Assembly: GCF_003234935.1 (NCBI RefSeq)
Contig: NZ_QKSB01000007.1
Span: forward strand, 164,272 to 209,853
Reading direction: 5' to 3'
Length of the DNA: 45,582 nt
Source of the DNA: Putridiphycobacter roseus
GTDB taxonomy: Bacteria; Bacteroidota; Bacteroidia; Flavobacteriales_D; Crocinitomicaceae
The notes under the pieces were generated by a model. It worked only from the letters and a program-made list of their open reading frames with translations, did no database searches and was not told where the DNA came from. Shown one piece after another: positions 44,901 to 45,582 of this stretch (positions within the stretch are counted from its first letter, which is position 1; each line of letters starts with the position of its first letter). The translations under genes and the position numbers were made by a program.

Positions 44901-45582
44901 GTAGTATTATTCAAAATATTACTGTTGTACAGTCTAATGTTGACTGTTGTATTCTTATAATTCCAGGAACGGTTGGATACAGTCAAACGAATTGTGGTCC
45001 TTTTGTACCTGCAACTATTGTTAGTTTATCACCAGCTACAAATATTACTGGTGGTGGTGTGGAATATATTTGGATGTATAGAAATGCAAGTACATCATGG
45101 GCTTGGACTTCAACAGGTGTAATGACCGATTCTATTCAACCTGGTTTAATTTCAGAAACTACTGATTTTATTAGATGTGAAAGAAATGTGGGTTGTCCTA
45201 CTTATCCTGCCGAATCAAATTTTGTAACTATTACTATTCATCCTTTACCAGTTGCAGTAGCAACGGCAACTGATGCATTATGTAATGGAGCAGCTGATGG
45301 TACTGCAACAGTAAATGTAACTGTTGGAACAGCGCCATATACTTATGCTTGGAGTAATGGCGGTACAACTGCTACACTTTCCGGTTTAGTTGCAGGAACT
45401 TATTCTGTAGTAGTAACAGATTCTAATGGATGTGTTGCTAATGCTATGGTTACAGTAATTGAACCAACTGACTTAACAGCGAATGGAACTGGTTCTGCTT
45501 TATCTTGTCATGGAGACAATGATGGAACAGTAACAGTGATTGCTGCAGGCGGAACTGCACCTTATACTTATGCTTGGAGTAA
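41972..45582 (+). CDS. Giant SprB-like surface adhesin, N-terminal part
   Basis: An ORF open to the window's end, at least 1203 codons. ATG at 41972, 41975 or 41981 all give a signal peptide (NTILFQKVSRFLFTCLVVLG, cut near residue 33). Order: an Ig-like module (about 43-150); an unnamed 170-residue domain (about 165-340; YAGLELDLTHKPSNGSMGMQ, YGMSFWFDYTS); and then alternating modules. One type is about 100 residues and starts with Cys-Cys and IPGT (43190, 43724 and 44945). The other is the 70-75 residue SprB repeat (for example GTAPYTYAWNNGGTTASLTG, LVAGTYSVVVTDSNGC), present at least seven times. SprB is the mobile gliding adhesin of Flavobacterium, exported by T9SS; no sorting domain is reached here. 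The likely role is a cell-surface adhesin for gliding or attachment. Confidence 0.9.
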   Translation, partial: MMNMKNTILFQKVSRFLFTCLVVLGFSSLSYSAIGHKTSLEAPAPSGCDLNSGTITGEQSSCGGFNPTILTSTAAASGGSTSKGAIEYQWMKTSASTSGVLTAIPGANSVDYDPPFITETTKYRRCARRAQCGVWWTGETVDLTITVNPALTASVLTTNSTCTTDTLKVCDVFDYDGNRTIWLPSFGGTSGVSLFTIVNNSGKLYQFKDGTAHFVGKAEKTNDANKMLYFSVWFKDKKDWTAWSATSGHGYKGNGTSANHTMWDYYMMDQSKENKITGLGDYAGLELDLTHKPSNGSMGMQLGLGANDQDASYGMSFWFDYTSTTPGYSGNGDFNTDLSGCIDQPSCGATAIVNIITGTAPYIYDWSNGQYGNEIKEACASQNSVTITDSLGCTLTESFTINNSQTCCANLIPGTIGYNQSNCGPFTPSVIVNLVSAIDLNGVGVDYVWMYRNATTAGVWTSTGVMTDTIQPGLITETTDFIRCVGVIGCGTYPGETNFVTMTVHPDLTLGLTATDATCANLNGGTATVNVISGNDPYSYLWNDALNSTTASLTGLTSGTYTVTVTDSNNCVTTDSVMVQGPLNCCNVIIPGTVGYSQTNCGPFTPATIVSLSPATNPFGIGVEYIWMYRSASTSWAWTSTGVMTDSIQPGLITETTHFVRCERNVGCPTYPAESNFVTITIHPLPVAVATATDALCNGAADGTATVNVTVGTAPYTYAWNNGGTTASLTGLVAGTYSVVVTDSNGCVANAMVTVNEPTDLTANGTGSATSCHGDNDGTVTVIAAGGTAPYTYAWSNGGTTATLTGLVAGTYTVTITDANGCTETAMATVTEPTSMMLSMTSSINNVCFGASNATATVVATGGTTGYTYLWNDASASTGMSATGLSAGTYTVIVTDANGCVKSDSVTFVDPNEMIATPIVSGPTCDVSNDGSASVSVTGGTAPYSYLWNDPAASTTSYVSGLAPGNYSVTITDATGCSIIQNITVVQSNVDCCILIIPGTVGYSQTNCGPFVPATIVSLSPATNITGGGVEYIWMYRNASTSWAWTSTGVMTDSIQPGLISETTDFIRCERNVGCPTYPAESNFVTITIHPLPVAVATATDALCNGAADGTATVNVTVGTAPYTYAWSNGGTTATLSGLVAGTYSVVVTDSNGCVANAMVTVIEPTDLTANGTGSALSCHGDNDGTVTVIAAGGTAPYTYAWS
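43724..45582 (+). repeat. 1221-bp internal repeat of surface adhesin gene
   Basis: The stretch starting at 44945 repeats the one starting at 43724 with a constant offset of 1221 bp (407 codons), checked at several anchors: the Cys-Cys codons, AGAAATGTGG (43961 / 45182), and the last bases of the window (44361 / 45582). Each copy holds one IPGT module and about four SprB repeats. Most differences are single bases. Only half of the second copy is in the window, so the number of copies is unknown. Confidence 0.9.

Noticed and set aside
41972..45582. Naming the giant gene sprB
   Set aside because: It has SprB repeats but also other modules, and the C-terminus and neighbours (sprC, sprD, sprF) are not visible.

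Overview
The window looks like a chromosomal segment of an AT-rich, gliding-type Bacteroidota, most likely of the order Flavobacteriales (I cannot fix the family). The evidence is: promoters of the Bacteroidota type (TAnnTTTG -7 boxes), three type IX secretion (T9SS) style surface proteins, SprB-type repeats, an atpBEFHAG cluster with bactofilin and AtpZ genes in front and no atpD or atpC, the yicC-gmk-nadD set, the nrdB-nrdA order, and the dut / nucleotidyltransferase / TPR / DUF4292 / EnvC cluster common in this phylum. There are no rRNA or tRNA genes, CRISPR arrays, phage genes or intact insertion sequences.

Layout. 1-3323: start of a small heat-shock protein, a small lipoprotein and a T9SS-sorted SGNH esterase. 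3471-5614: yicC, gmk and nadD in a tight operon. 5605-7114: a degraded stretch holding an outer-membrane protein remnant, an inverted-repeat element, an enoyl-CoA hydratase and a broken four-helix-bundle gene. 7248-11070: a flippase, an SPFH membrane protein and two unrecognised ORFs. 11245-18807 (minus): F1Fo ATP synthase subunits gamma, alpha, delta, b, c and a, two small membrane proteins, bactofilin and a CorC-type protein. 18992-21372: purD and an SDR. 21537-31352: a secreted cyclophilin-FKBP fusion, heme A synthase, two overlapping outer-membrane barrels with a T9SS PKD protein, an M42 peptidase, a bacilliredoxin, an FAD oxidoreductase and a ComF protein. 31807-35634: class Ia ribonucleotide reductase, whose 3' end runs into an 89-bp tandem array. 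35737-41663: dut, sugar nucleotidyltransferase, TPR lipoprotein, DUF4292 lipoprotein, EnvC-like protein and a convergent glycosyltransferase. 41972-45582: the first 1203 codons of a giant SprB-like surface protein, open at the window edge.

Functional themes. nrdBA and dut together supply dNTPs and keep dUTP low. The ATP synthase cluster lacks atpD and atpC, which are usually elsewhere in this phylum. The esterase, PKD protein and SprB-like protein are likely T9SS cargo, and the EnvC, lipoprotein, flippase and sugar-nucleotide genes serve the envelope.

The most unusual feature is the array at 35162-35560. Four 89-bp units and a partial fifth each begin with the last four codons and stop of nrdA, are GC-rich for this genome, and lie between the nrdA stop and its terminator. 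Each unit also encodes a short ORF ending in the same four residues as NrdA. Next in interest are the hairpins after atpE and atpA in the ATP operon and the 1221-bp internal duplication of the surface protein.
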